From Synechococcales cyanobacterium C42_A2020_086 (GTDB taxonomy: Bacteria > Cyanobacteriota > Cyanobacteriia > Elainellales > Elainellaceae): a stretch of DNA of 64,000 nucleotides. Made by a program: the position numbers and the translations under genes. Position 1 is the first letter of the stretch. Each line of letters starts with the position of its first letter. The stretch covers positions 1-64,000 of the forward strand of contig JACYLU010000031.1 in NCBI GenBank assembly GCA_015272325.1, in the 5' to 3' direction. Shown piece after piece: positions 35,834-45,175 of this stretch. The notes beneath the pieces were generated by a model that was not told where the DNA came from, did not search any database, and worked only from the letters and a program-made list of their open reading frames with translations.

Positions 35834-36391
35834 TTAAGCCTTAGAGACTCTCCAGGCTACCTCTCCGCCGGCCCGAAATCCTGCCCGGGTGAACACAAAG
35901 CCCGCCTCTGAAAAGCGCTCGCCGTAATATTGAAACTCGGAGATTGGCAAATCCAGCAGTTCGGCAATTTCGGACGTGCGCAGCAGCCAACCGTTTTGAG
36001 CGGCTTGCTCTAAGGTTTCGTAGTAGGCGAAGGGGTCCGATTCCGGCAGAGCCGGCTGAAACCGGGAGGCGACCTGAGCGGCAATTTCGCTAACGAGCTG
36101 TACAAGTCCTGGCTGTACAGTGGACAATCCAGAGGACGAATCAAACGCTTCGGCTTTTGGGCGACTCATGCCGCGCTGATCGAGGAATTCTGCCGTGGTG
36201 CCGCCCGATTTAATAAACTGGTGCAGATCATCAAGGAGTTGGAGCTGCTGAGCCGACACATAGGCTTTGTTGCCAATTCGCGTAGGCTGAATGCCCAGCG
36301 CCTCCATGCGAGTATAGACCGCGCTTCTAGCCAGATTGTATCGCTGCATGAGCTGGTTAACGGGCAGCCGGTCGATCTCGCCGCTGTTCAT
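35834..36391 (-). CDS. Helix-turn-helix (MerR/excisionase-like) regulator
   Basis: A 185-residue DNA-binding protein. The N-terminus PVNQLMQRYNLARSAVYTRM, followed by EALGIQPTRIGNKAYVSAQQ, is a winged helix-turn-helix of the MerR/excisionase kind. The C-terminal half (FAYYETLEQAAQNGWLLRTS, EIAELLDLPISEFQYYGERF) contains a second helix-turn-helix-like motif. Its own upstream region holds four 12-bp units of the operator described at 35537-35572, one overlapping the AGAGG ribosome-binding region, so autoregulation is likely. It converges on the short transcript that carries the same sites. Family name unknown to me. Confidence 0.75.
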   Translation of the reverse strand: MNSGEIDRLPVNQLMQRYNLARSAVYTRMEALGIQPTRIGNKAYVSAQQLQLLDDLHQFIKSGGTTAEFLDQRGMSRPKAEAFDSSSGLSTVQPGLVQLVSEIAAQVASRFQPALPESDPFAYYETLEQAAQNGWLLRTSEIAELLDLPISEFQYYGERFSEAGFVFTRAGFRAGGEVAWRVSKA

Positions 36392-36396
36392 CCTGT

Positions 36397-36482
36397 TGTC
36401 CTCTGGACTGTCCTTAGGATATTAATAAAATACTAGTCATGCCGATTTCCCATCGAGCTGACCTGTGGACTGTCCTCAGGAT
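36397..36482. promoter_or_regulatory. Four 12-bp operator-like units upstream of the regulator
   Basis: Pair 1: TGTCCTCTGGAC (36397-36408) and TGTCCTTAGGAT (36409-36420). Pair 2, 62 bp away: TGACCTGTGGAC (36459-36470, degenerate) and TGTCCTCAGGAT (36471-36482). Between the pairs is AT-rich ATTAATAAAATAC, a plausible minus-strand -10 region. So one pair lies between promoter and start codon and the other upstream of the promoter. Confidence 0.75.
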
Positions 36483-36567
36483 ACTTTATTCAAGCAGGAT
36501 AGCAGCAACCGACAAGGCAAAAATTTGCCTTTTCTAGGGATTTTGGGAGTTTGCTGCCGTCATGACC

Positions 36568-37407
36568 TCAGAGTTGTCCTTTCGCCCGCACTTGCTCATA
36601 CAGCGTTTCCATTGCCGCAATAAACGAGTTATCCCGCGGCCAGAAGGCTGGAAAATCGCCCTGCTTTTTGACTGGAATCCCGGCTACTAAGGGCGGCGCG
36701 TAAGGCTCAATCGTCTGGGGCAGCCGTTTTGTGCCCTGCCAGAAGTTGCGCAGATTCTCGACTGGCGCTGGCACAGACTCTGGACGCGGGTAGTAGGAGG
36801 AGATCGGTCGAGGGGGCTGCTGGACCCGCCGCAATTCCGCCGACAGGGTTCGCCCCAGGGGTGACTTGGCTAGCTCCCGCAGCAAATCTGCCCGCGACAG
36901 ACCGCGCAATTCAAACAGCAGGAAGGGATCGCGGTCGAGTTCAGCCGCTACAAGATAGTAAACGCCGGCAATGTGCTTGCAGGGATTACTCCAGTCGGGA
37001 CAGGAGCAGTGAGACTCAAAATCCTTGTGGCTGTGAGGCAGCAGGTGAATATTCAGAATACCGAGGGCATCGTCGATGCTGTCGGGAATTTCGTTGAGTA
37101 ATAGCCGCGAGATCAGGCTGGCGCGGGAGGCGATCAGGGCAATAGCGGCCGCCCACTTAGCAGCGCTGATCGGCTGAAATTCAATCATAGTGGTGTAGAG
37201 CGGTTCTTTATAGACGCCGAAGTAGGGGTTGATCGAGCCGCGCACCCTGGCGGTCACCGTGCCACCCTGAATGCTAAACTCTTTGACTTTGCCCCCACTA
37301 GCATAGGAACGCCCTCGGCTCAGACGTCCTGCATCTGTGAGTGGCTCTAACGCAGCGATGAATTTTTGCCCCCACCAAGTCCGGCTAAACTTGCTCATTT
37401 GGCTCAT
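36568..37407 (-). CDS. SWIM zinc-finger protein
   Basis: A 279-residue protein with a SWIM domain CSCPDWSNPCKHI: Cys134, Cys136, Cys143 and His145 are the zinc ligands. The N-terminus SRTWWGQKFIAALEPL, RLSRGRSYASGGKV is the usual lead-in of bacterial SWIM proteins. These are commonly encoded beside SNF2/HepA-type helicases; here a SNF2 gene lies about 4.2 kb away (41656-44997) on the same strand with two plus-strand genes between. Role in nucleic-acid metabolism is inferred only from that association. Its start is ATG 37407; MSKF at residue 4 is an alternative. Confidence 0.88.
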   Translation of the reverse strand: MSQMSKFSRTWWGQKFIAALEPLTDAGRLSRGRSYASGGKVKEFSIQGGTVTARVRGSINPYFGVYKEPLYTTMIEFQPISAAKWAAAIALIASRASLISRLLLNEIPDSIDDALGILNIHLLPHSHKDFESHCSCPDWSNPCKHIAGVYYLVAAELDRDPFLLFELRGLSRADLLRELAKSPLGRTLSAELRRVQQPPRPISSYYPRPESVPAPVENLRNFWQGTKRLPQTIEPYAPPLVAGIPVKKQGDFPAFWPRDNSFIAAMETLYEQVRAKGQL

Positions 37408-37694
37408 CTGAAAGTAACCTCAGCAACGGGACGATGCAGTCATTCAACAGCGCCAGAGCTAACCCGGTCTCAATCTGCTAGCAGCTCAGCACAACCTGAT
37501 GACTTCAGCCTAAACCCTGAGGTTGGGTTTCTCAAGCCTGCCTCCCGAGTTCCCCTGTCGTCGGGCGGTTTGTCGAGCGATTTACAGATGGGATGAAGCG
37601 AATTCTAGAGCAGCAGTACAATAGAGCAACTCTGCCGAGCAACTCCGCCAACCGCTACGCGGACCCTCCTCATTCTTGTGCAAGGTGATCCACC

Positions 37695-38789
37695 GTGAAT
37701 CAGCCATCCCCTGCTGCCTCTCTACCTCTAGAAGTTTTCGCCTCGCGGCAGTTTGTGGAGTGGCTACAGGCGGAGCAGTTGAGCTTGGCACTGACGACCT
37801 ACCAAACTTCGCGATTGATTTTGTTGGGCGTCAATCCCAACGGGCGGATTTCTGGCTTCGAGCGGGTGTTTGAGCGAGCCATGGGGTTGTTTGCCGTTGG
37901 CAATTGTCTCTATCTCAGCTCTAGGTATCAGCTCTGGCAGCTCACGAATGTCTTAGAACCCGGGCAACAATACAACGGCTATGATGCTCTCTACGTGCCC
38001 CGCATCGGCTACACCACCAGCGACCTCGATATCCACGATCTGGTGCTGGATCAGACCGGGCGGATTGTGTTTGTTAGCACGCTGCTCAATAGCCTGGCTA
38101 CCGTCAGCAATCGCCATAGCTGCACGCCACTGTGGCAGCCGCCGTTTATCTCGCAGCTTGTGAATGAGGACCGCTGCCACCTGAACGGGCTGGCGCTGGA
38201 ATCGGGGATGCCGCGTTATGTCACCGCCTGTAGTCAATCCGACGTCGTGGACGGCTGGCGCGACAAACGGCATAATGGCGGCTGCGTAATCGATGTATTG
38301 ACCGACCAGATCATCTGCACCGGCTTGTCCATGCCGCATTCACCACGCTACTACGACGGACGCTTATGGCTGCTGAATTCTGGCACCGGGGACTTTGGCT
38401 ATGTTGAGCCTGCGACCGGCACCTTTGAACCGGTAGTCTTCTGTCCCGGCTATTTGCGGGGGTTGGCTTTCTGGAAGCACTATGCGGTCGTGGGTTTGTC
38501 GAAACCGCGTACGGAAGATAAAACCTTCGGCGGATTAGCGCTCGATCAGCGTCTAGTTGCTAAAGATGCCGAGCCGCGCTGCGGGCTGATGGTAATTGAC
38601 TTGCACACAGGCAGCATCGTGCACTGGCTGCGGCTGGAGGGCATTATTTCTGAACTTTACGACGTGCAAATCCTGCCCGGCTTGCAGCGACCGATGGCGC
38701 TGGGCTTTCAAACCGACGAGATTGCGCGGCTGCTCACCCTGGATGTGCCGGCACGACTGTTTCCACCAACAGCATCCAACGAATTGTGA
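37695..38789 (+). CDS. TIGR03032 family protein (beta-propeller-like)
   Basis: A 364-residue product starting at GTG 37695, preceded by AAGGTG. Motifs VNPNGRISGFERVFERAMGL, then DLDIHDLVLDQTGRIVFVST, CHLNGLALESGMPRYVTACS, GLSMPHSPRYYDGRLWLLNS and VVGLSKPRTEDKTFGGL match the TIGR03032 family of uncharacterised proteins, which look like six-bladed propellers. No signal peptide. Substrate unknown; relatives are linked to TPR or prolyl-hydroxylase-like genes, none of which is adjacent here. Confidence 0.88.
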   Translation: MNQPSPAASLPLEVFASRQFVEWLQAEQLSLALTTYQTSRLILLGVNPNGRISGFERVFERAMGLFAVGNCLYLSSRYQLWQLTNVLEPGQQYNGYDALYVPRIGYTTSDLDIHDLVLDQTGRIVFVSTLLNSLATVSNRHSCTPLWQPPFISQLVNEDRCHLNGLALESGMPRYVTACSQSDVVDGWRDKRHNGGCVIDVLTDQIICTGLSMPHSPRYYDGRLWLLNSGTGDFGYVEPATGTFEPVVFCPGYLRGLAFWKHYAVVGLSKPRTEDKTFGGLALDQRLVAKDAEPRCGLMVIDLHTGSIVHWLRLEGIISELYDVQILPGLQRPMALGFQTDEIARLLTLDVPARLFPPTASNEL

Positions 38790-39075
38790 AGCTTTAGGTA
38801 TTTCTCCGGAACTACCCACCCAAAAGCTGGAGTCTTATGGTACAAAGACTCTGTTAACCGGGACCGAACCTCGGCGTAATCCACGATATAACGACTGGAC
38901 CCTCGCTTCAGCGCTCTTTTGCCTGCCCAGCGATGGCTCAACCTTGCTCGACTGGTGAAGCAGTCCTCCCATTTTTTCTGCTTTTAAAATACCAACTTGT
39001 TTCTAACCCCGTCGTATTCTGTGTTACCGCGCCGTGCTGGTCCCGGTCGAATTTATTCACACGGGAGTACTATTT

Positions 39076-41364
39076 ATGGCATCGGGCACTAATCCTTCTC
39101 CGATTCTGTTTAATCCGGTTGCGGGATCTCCATTTCCGATCACCGCGCCAGCAGCCAATCTCTATTCGGTAGTCGTAGGGGATCTTAACGGAGATGGCAT
39201 CTTAGACCTGGTCACCGGGGACGGCAACACCCCCGGCACGATTTCAGTCTTTTTGGGCAATGGCAGCGGCGGTTTCGGCGCGGCGACCGTATTTCCGGTA
39301 GGGGGCGACGATTCTGAAACGTTAGCTCTAGCCGATCTGAACAAAGACGGCAGGCTAGATGTGGTGGTGGCCCACGAAGGCAACCCAGGGAGCGTCGCGG
39401 TATTGCTGGGCAACGGAGCCGGCGGCTTTGGCGCTCCAGTGACCACAGCGCTAGGAGCAGATTCACCCCACGGCATTGCGGTTGGAGACCTGAACGGCGA
39501 CGGCAACCTAGATGTGGTCACTGCCAATTATGGCAGCAACAATCTGTCGGTGCTGTTGGGCAGCGCTAGCGGTGCGTTGGGCGCTCCGACCAACCTGGCG
39601 GTTGGGGCAGGCACCGAACCCTACAGCGTGGTTTTAGCCGACTTTAATGGGGATGGTCGCCTCGATATCGCTAGCGCCAATCGCGGCACAAATAATATTT
39701 CCATTTTTCTAAACAGCGGCACCGGCAGCTTTGGGGCCCCGACCACCGTAGGACTAGGAACCGGCACCGATCCCTACGACATTGTGGCAGCAGACTTTAA
39801 TGGCGATGGCCGAATAGATCTGGCAACCGCCAATGAAAATAGCGATAACCTTTCGATTTTGCTGGGCAACGGCGACGGCACCTTTGCGGCTGCAACCAAT
39901 GTGGCGCTCGCCGCTGGAGCCAATCCCTACAGTGTGGTTGCCGTGGATGTGAACGGAGACGGGGTGCTGGATCTGATTACTGCCAATTCCGGCACCAATA
40001 ACCTATCGGTACTGTTGGGCAACGGCAGCGGTGGCTTTGGAACGCCGACCAACTTCGCAGTGGGAGACCGCCCCCGTGAGGTGGCCATTGGTGACTTCAA
40101 CAACGACGGCAAGGTAGACCTAGCAGCGGTCAATGGTGGAACCCCCGACAATGTTTCCGTGCTGCTGAGCCAGACGAATCTGGTGCTGCTGAACAACCCG
40201 ACTGTAGACGGTTCGCGGGAGCGGGTCGTGTCGCTGACCGCCGATCTGAACGCCGGCACGCTCGCGATCAACAGTGCGCCCCCGGTCAATGCCAGCGTCG
40301 TCGGCTTCCTGAACGTGATTGGCACCCAGGTCAACGACACCATCACCGGCAGTGCGGCCGCGAATACCCTGGACGGGCAAGCCGGCAACGATACGATTAG
40401 CGGCCTAGCCGGCGACGATACAATCAGCGGTGGCGTGGGCAACGATACCCTGTCCGGCGGCGACGGTAACGATGTGCAGAACGGCGATGCCGGGGATGAT
40501 ACCTTGTCTGGAGATGTGGGCAATGACACCCTCAACGGCGGCGAAGGCAATGATACCCTCAACGGACTATCCGGAGATGATCTGCTGATTGGCGAGGCGG
40601 GCAACGACACCCAAAACGGCGGTGAAGGCAACGACCGCTATGGCTTCACGGCTAACACTCCTCTGGGCAGCGACACCCTCACCGATGCCGCCGGCATTGA
40701 CACCCTCGACTTCAGTACCACAACCCAAGCTACCAGCCTGAATCTCGGTCTCACGACGGCTCAAGCGGTTAACAGCAACCTGACGCTGACGCTCAGCGCG
40801 GCCGACGCCTTCGAGAACGTGATCGGAGGCAGTGCGGCCGATACCATTACCGGCAATAGTCTGGCAAACGAGTTCAGCGGCAACGACGGCAATGATACTT
40901 TGTCTGGGCAGGCGGGCGACGATCGGCTGTTGGGTGGTGCCGGCGATGATGTGCTCTTGGGCGGTGCCGGCGATGACGATCTCACGGGCGGTGCTGGCTC
41001 GGATCGGCTGCGGGGTGGCCAGGGCGAAGATGGCTTTGTCTTTGACATGGATGCTCCCTTCAACCGCACGGTTATGGGAGTGGACCGGATCACCGACTTC
41101 AATCGCAAGTTTGATACTATCGTCCTCGATCGCAGCACCTTTACGCGCCTGCGCCGGCGGGTGTCCTTTGAGGCTGTAGAAACGCTGCGAGCCGCTAGAC
41201 GGAGCGACAAGCTGATTACCTACATCCGCTCGACGGGCAGCCTCTACTACAACGAGAACGGAGCGGCAGCCGGCTTTGGGTCCGGTGGACTCTTTGCTAC
41301 CCTCGACAACCCAACAGCCCGCAATCGACTCTTGACGGCATCTGAGTTTGCCACTCAGCTCTAA
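39076..41364 (+). CDS. Secreted FG-GAP/VCBS and RTX calcium-binding repeat protein
   Basis: About 762 residues from ATG 39076 (GGAG eight bases upstream; a GTG at 39034 is less likely). Residues ~25-355 hold seven FG-GAP blades, each with a D-x-N-x-D-G-x-x-D calcium loop (e.g. DLNGDGILDLVT, DFNGDGRLDIAS), forming an integrin-like propeller. Two RTX blocks of GGxGxDxLx nonapeptides follow (residues ~425-510 and ~590-650). The C-terminal ~110 residues (VDRITDFNRKFDTIVLDRS ...) are the usual capping region with type I secretion information. No N-terminal signal peptide, consistent with type I export. No transporter gene is nearby. Likely an extracellular or surface-layer adhesin. Confidence 0.92.
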   Translation: MASGTNPSPILFNPVAGSPFPITAPAANLYSVVVGDLNGDGILDLVTGDGNTPGTISVFLGNGSGGFGAATVFPVGGDDSETLALADLNKDGRLDVVVAHEGNPGSVAVLLGNGAGGFGAPVTTALGADSPHGIAVGDLNGDGNLDVVTANYGSNNLSVLLGSASGALGAPTNLAVGAGTEPYSVVLADFNGDGRLDIASANRGTNNISIFLNSGTGSFGAPTTVGLGTGTDPYDIVAADFNGDGRIDLATANENSDNLSILLGNGDGTFAAATNVALAAGANPYSVVAVDVNGDGVLDLITANSGTNNLSVLLGNGSGGFGTPTNFAVGDRPREVAIGDFNNDGKVDLAAVNGGTPDNVSVLLSQTNLVLLNNPTVDGSRERVVSLTADLNAGTLAINSAPPVNASVVGFLNVIGTQVNDTITGSAAANTLDGQAGNDTISGLAGDDTISGGVGNDTLSGGDGNDVQNGDAGDDTLSGDVGNDTLNGGEGNDTLNGLSGDDLLIGEAGNDTQNGGEGNDRYGFTANTPLGSDTLTDAAGIDTLDFSTTTQATSLNLGLTTAQAVNSNLTLTLSAADAFENVIGGSAADTITGNSLANEFSGNDGNDTLSGQAGDDRLLGGAGDDVLLGGAGDDDLTGGAGSDRLRGGQGEDGFVFDMDAPFNRTVMGVDRITDFNRKFDTIVLDRSTFTRLRRRVSFEAVETLRAARRSDKLITYIRSTGSLYYNENGAAAGFGSGGLFATLDNPTARNRLLTASEFATQL

Positions 41365-41638
41365 GGGACATTCTCTACTGGGCTGCCCGCTCCCGATTCG
41401 CGTTTAGCCGAGACGCTGAACCCCAAATTCTAGGAGTAGAGCCAGCCCAGCCTAGCGATAGAGAATGGCTGACAACCCACTGAGATCGACTTGAGAGCAG
41501 CAAGATAGGACAGGCAGGGCGATGGCTTTGTCTGTCCTTTACTGATGCAACTATTACTGGTGCAACTATAGTTAGTGCGGTTGGTGCGACCTAGGGCAAC
41601 GCTTCGCGGTTGAGTGGTGCTCCCGAAAAAATTACTCT

Positions 41639-41660
41639 AAAGAATCACTAAAGAATCACT
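41639..41660. repeat. AAAGAATCACT tandem duplication
   Basis: Two adjacent perfect 11-mers covering the 3' end of the SNF2 helicase gene (its stop codon is at 41656-41658). Confidence 0.93.
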
Positions 41661-44600
41661 CTAAAATTGCGCTCTTGTTTAACGCGATCAATTTCCTGAA
41701 GGCGTCGTTGTCGAGTTCGGTGAGCCACGATTCATCATTGCCTACAATCGAACCAGCGAGTTTTTTCTTATCCTCAATCATTTCGTCAATGCGTTCTTCC
41801 AGCGTTCCCATGGCCACAAATTTGTGGACGAAGACATTTTTCTGCTGCCCAATGCGAAAGGCGCGATCCGTGGCTTGGTCTTCCACCGCCGGATTCCACC
41901 AGCGGTCGAAATGAAACACGTGATTGGCTTTCGTCAGAGTAATGCCAACGCCACCCGCCTTCAGGGACAGCACAAACACCGACGGTTCGGTGTCCGGATC
42001 TTGAAATTCGCGGATCATCTGCTCCCGCTTTTGGCGCGTGGTGCCGCCGTGCAGATAGTAGGTGTTGTAAGTATGGCGCAGATACTTGGCTAGCGCTTCT
42101 CCTAGTTCGGTGAATTGGGTGAAAATCAGCAGGCTCTCGCCTTCATCGATCACCTCCTGCACCATTTCCGTGAGGCGCATCAGCTTGTGGGAGCGTTGCG
42201 GCGTGAACTCGCTGCCGTCTTGCAGAAACTGCATCGGGTGATTGCAGACCTGCTTCAGCTTGGTGAGCGTCGCCAAAATTAGCCCCTTACGCTGAATTCC
42301 TTCTACTTTCTGGAGCTGGGCTTCCACATCTTTAACGACCGCAGCATAGAGCGAGGCCTGCTCTTTCGTCAGGTTGCAGTAGAGCTTTTGCTCGACTTTA
42401 TCGGGGAGGTCTTTGATAATTGCCTGATCGGTTTTGACGCGCCGCAAAATAAACGGCTCCACCAAAGTTTTTAGCGTCGTAGCCGCCTGAGGGTTATTGT
42501 GTTTTTGGATCGGCAATTCAAAATTGCGGCGGAACTGGGTTTGATTACCGAGATAACCCGGATTGAGAAAATTAAAAATCGACCAGAGATCCAGCAGCCG
42601 GTTTTCGATCGGCGTTCCGGTCAGTGCTAGGCGATGGGGTGCCGTCAGTTTCAGGATCGATTTCGTCAGGTCGGCTTTCGGATTCTTGATGTTTTGTGCC
42701 TCGTCGAGCACAATCCGATGCCAATGAATTTCGCTGAGCAGCTTAATATCGTTTCTTACCAGCGTAAACGAGGTAATTACAATATCATTCTCGCGACAGG
42801 CTTGCTTAAAGTCCTTGCTGTCCTTGGAGCGCTGGTTGCCGTGGTGAATGGCTACCCGCAGCGACGGGGCAAACTTCTGGATTTCGTGGTACCAGTTGCC
42901 CACCACCGAAGTTGGGGCGATCAGCAGCGTCGGCGGTAGGGTTTTGATGTTCTGCTTCTGGGCCTGTTCCCGCTCTTGCAGCAATCGGGCGATCACCTGG
43001 ATCGTTTTGCCCAATCCCATATCGTCCGCGAGGCAGCCGTTTAGGCCAATCTGCTCCAGATATTCCAGCCAGGACAGGCCACGCTTCTGGTAGTCTCGCA
43101 GAGTGCCTTGCAGGTGTTGAGGATTATCGATTGGCTGGAGCTGGTTCTTGTCGTTTAGCTTCGTCAGCATCTGCGCTAGGGTACTGTGGCGATCGACCTC
43201 GACCTCTAGCTCATCGGAATTGCCCGCCGTCAGTTTTAGAAACTCCAGCAGGCTCAGTTCTGGGTTCTCTTGCTGCTGGGTTTTCCAGAATTCCAGCATT
43301 TGCCGCATTTTATCCTGGTCCAGCTCTAGCCATTGGCCCCGAAACTTGACGAGGGGCGTTTTGGCCTGCACCAGCTGCTGCCATTCCTGCTCACTGACCG
43401 CTTCGCCGCCGATGGCCAGCTCATATTGATACTCGACAATTTGCTCAAAGGAAAAGTATTTTTTGGTTTTGTCTTCACCGCCGCTCCGCGATTTACCCTT
43501 GGCTTTCAGTCGCACCTTGGCTCGCTGTCGTCCTTGCGGCGTCCACCAGGCGGGCACGATCACCTTGTAGCCAGCATTCTCCAGCACCCAGGCCGTTTCC
43601 TTGAGGAAGGCGAAGGCCGCCTCCAGATTTAGGACAATCCCCACGGGCTGATCGGTCTCTAAGCCGCGCCAGAGATCGGGATAGATGCGGGCCGCGTAGC
43701 CGAGATTCATCAGCAGATGTTGCTCAAAGGCATCCCCCATTTGATGCTGCACCTGCTGTTGCTGCTTGGGGCGCATCCGCCAGTAGTCGGAGAGAGCAAC
43801 CTGCAAAGACGGGTCGGATTTGGGGGCCACCTGAAATTGCAGCTCCCACGGGTCTTCTGGCTTGGCGGGGTCCTGTAGGCGAAAGCAGAGGTGAAATGGC
43901 TGATCGGTCTGGGTGCGCACAATCCGGTCGCGCCAATCTTGCCATTGCTGGTAGCGCTGCAGGGCATCGGCTCCTTTGCTAGGAGCACCGGGGGCAGCCA
44001 GGCTTTCCTCTAGAATCGAGCCGCTGATCGTTTTGGCGAAGGCTTGCGTTACTGGGATATGGGTCACGATATCGGTGAGTAAACACTCCGAGAAATGGCG
44101 CAGCAGCGTCTCGCGATCGTACAGTTCTGGCGTGCTGGACGGTTCAGCAAACCCTGCCCCGCAGAACAGCGGCATGAATTTCAGCGAATCGCGAATCAGG
44201 GTTTCGTACTCTTCGCCGATGAACTCCCAGCCTGCGTAGACTTCAAACGGTGGTGTTGCCGGTGAAGCTGCCAACACGTCTATGGTCTGGGTTACTGTCT
44301 GGGTTACTGTCTGGGTGACGGCCGTTTTTTTGGCTAGCCCTGCCGAGCGACGAGTCCGGGAAGCGGTGCGGCGTTTTGGTTCGGTCGCTGGCTGGGCGGC
44401 TGCCTTCTTCTCAGCAGTGGTTGATTGGCGCTTGGCAGATGCTGAAACGGGCAATTCCCGATATTTCAAAGCCGGGATATACTGGTCTTTGAAGATAATT
44501 CGCTTCAGCGCCTGGGTGTAGTGAAACCAAAACAGCAGCTCGGCACCCAACTGGACTTCAGCCAGATTGTGCAGCGCTAAAAAATGCAGATCGTTAAGCA

Positions 44601-44997
44601 ACGTGACGACGGTATTCACCATGCCGCCGCCTTTAGCCGGTCCAACCGTGGAGTAGCAGTCCACCTGCCAATACTGCAACTCAAAGGTTTCCGGCAGTTC
44701 TGCTTCTAAGTAGCGCGACAGCTCCAGCGAGGGCAGCGGCTGATCGTCCACGGTGGGCAGGAGAAAGAACTGGGGCTGGATGAACTCCTCTAGCTTGCGG
44801 TAGGGGCTGGGCGAGGGCACTCCTAGTTCATCCGTGAGCAGAGCTGCCAGATCGGGAGCAACGAGCTGCCAGGGATGCTGCTGACTCGGCTTGCGAAACC
44901 GCTTGCGCTCGCTGGATTCTGCCCACAAGACAAACGTACCCCGCTGGATAAAAGCGTCTCCAGCTTCAGGAATCCAGGTGCCGTGGAGAATCTGCAT
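41656..44997 (-). CDS. SNF2/HepA-family DEAD/DEAH box helicase
   Basis: A 1113-residue ATPase from ATG 44997 (MQILHGTWIPEAGDAF, the usual family N-terminus; the Met at 45024 only adds nine residues). The first ~600 residues include a DUF3670-like helicase-associated region. The SNF2 core shows Walker A LADDMGLGKTIQVIARL, LDEAQNIKNP as Walker B, LTGTPIENRLLDLWSIFNFL, and the C-terminal half LSLKAGGVGITLTKANHVFH and WWNPAVEDQATDRAFRIGQ. A 12-bp tandem repeat (44285-44320) encodes TQTVTQTVTQTI in the linker. Likely a DNA/RNA-polymerase remodeller of the RapA/HepA group. Pairs functionally with SWIM proteins in many bacteria. Confidence 0.94.
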   Translation of the reverse strand: MQILHGTWIPEAGDAFIQRGTFVLWAESSERKRFRKPSQQHPWQLVAPDLAALLTDELGVPSPSPYRKLEEFIQPQFFLLPTVDDQPLPSLELSRYLEAELPETFELQYWQVDCYSTVGPAKGGGMVNTVVTLLNDLHFLALHNLAEVQLGAELLFWFHYTQALKRIIFKDQYIPALKYRELPVSASAKRQSTTAEKKAAAQPATEPKRRTASRTRRSAGLAKKTAVTQTVTQTVTQTIDVLAASPATPPFEVYAGWEFIGEEYETLIRDSLKFMPLFCGAGFAEPSSTPELYDRETLLRHFSECLLTDIVTHIPVTQAFAKTISGSILEESLAAPGAPSKGADALQRYQQWQDWRDRIVRTQTDQPFHLCFRLQDPAKPEDPWELQFQVAPKSDPSLQVALSDYWRMRPKQQQQVQHQMGDAFEQHLLMNLGYAARIYPDLWRGLETDQPVGIVLNLEAAFAFLKETAWVLENAGYKVIVPAWWTPQGRQRAKVRLKAKGKSRSGGEDKTKKYFSFEQIVEYQYELAIGGEAVSEQEWQQLVQAKTPLVKFRGQWLELDQDKMRQMLEFWKTQQQENPELSLLEFLKLTAGNSDELEVEVDRHSTLAQMLTKLNDKNQLQPIDNPQHLQGTLRDYQKRGLSWLEYLEQIGLNGCLADDMGLGKTIQVIARLLQEREQAQKQNIKTLPPTLLIAPTSVVGNWYHEIQKFAPSLRVAIHHGNQRSKDSKDFKQACRENDIVITSFTLVRNDIKLLSEIHWHRIVLDEAQNIKNPKADLTKSILKLTAPHRLALTGTPIENRLLDLWSIFNFLNPGYLGNQTQFRRNFELPIQKHNNPQAATTLKTLVEPFILRRVKTDQAIIKDLPDKVEQKLYCNLTKEQASLYAAVVKDVEAQLQKVEGIQRKGLILATLTKLKQVCNHPMQFLQDGSEFTPQRSHKLMRLTEMVQEVIDEGESLLIFTQFTELGEALAKYLRHTYNTYYLHGGTTRQKREQMIREFQDPDTEPSVFVLSLKAGGVGITLTKANHVFHFDRWWNPAVEDQATDRAFRIGQQKNVFVHKFVAMGTLEERIDEMIEDKKKLAGSIVGNDESWLTELDNDAFRKLIALNKSAILE
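44285..44320. repeat. GTCTGGGTTACT repeated inside the SNF2 gene
   Basis: Two perfect 12-mers and a third with changes at its 3' end, in frame; produces the Thr-Gln-Thr-Val peptide repeat of the linker. Confidence 0.9.
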
Positions 44998-45175
44998 AGG
45001 CGAGAGTCCGCCGCATAAATGCACTTGGATTCAGCCTAGCAGAAGTTTCTCAGCGGCTCTAGCCCTACGACAATTCAGCTCCTCCAGCCACAACTCGCAA
45101 TTTCTGCCAGGTTCAGTAGAATAGGTAGCCATTTACGCTGAGCTGCTCACAGTTTCTACAGGCCCTTGACTTGCA

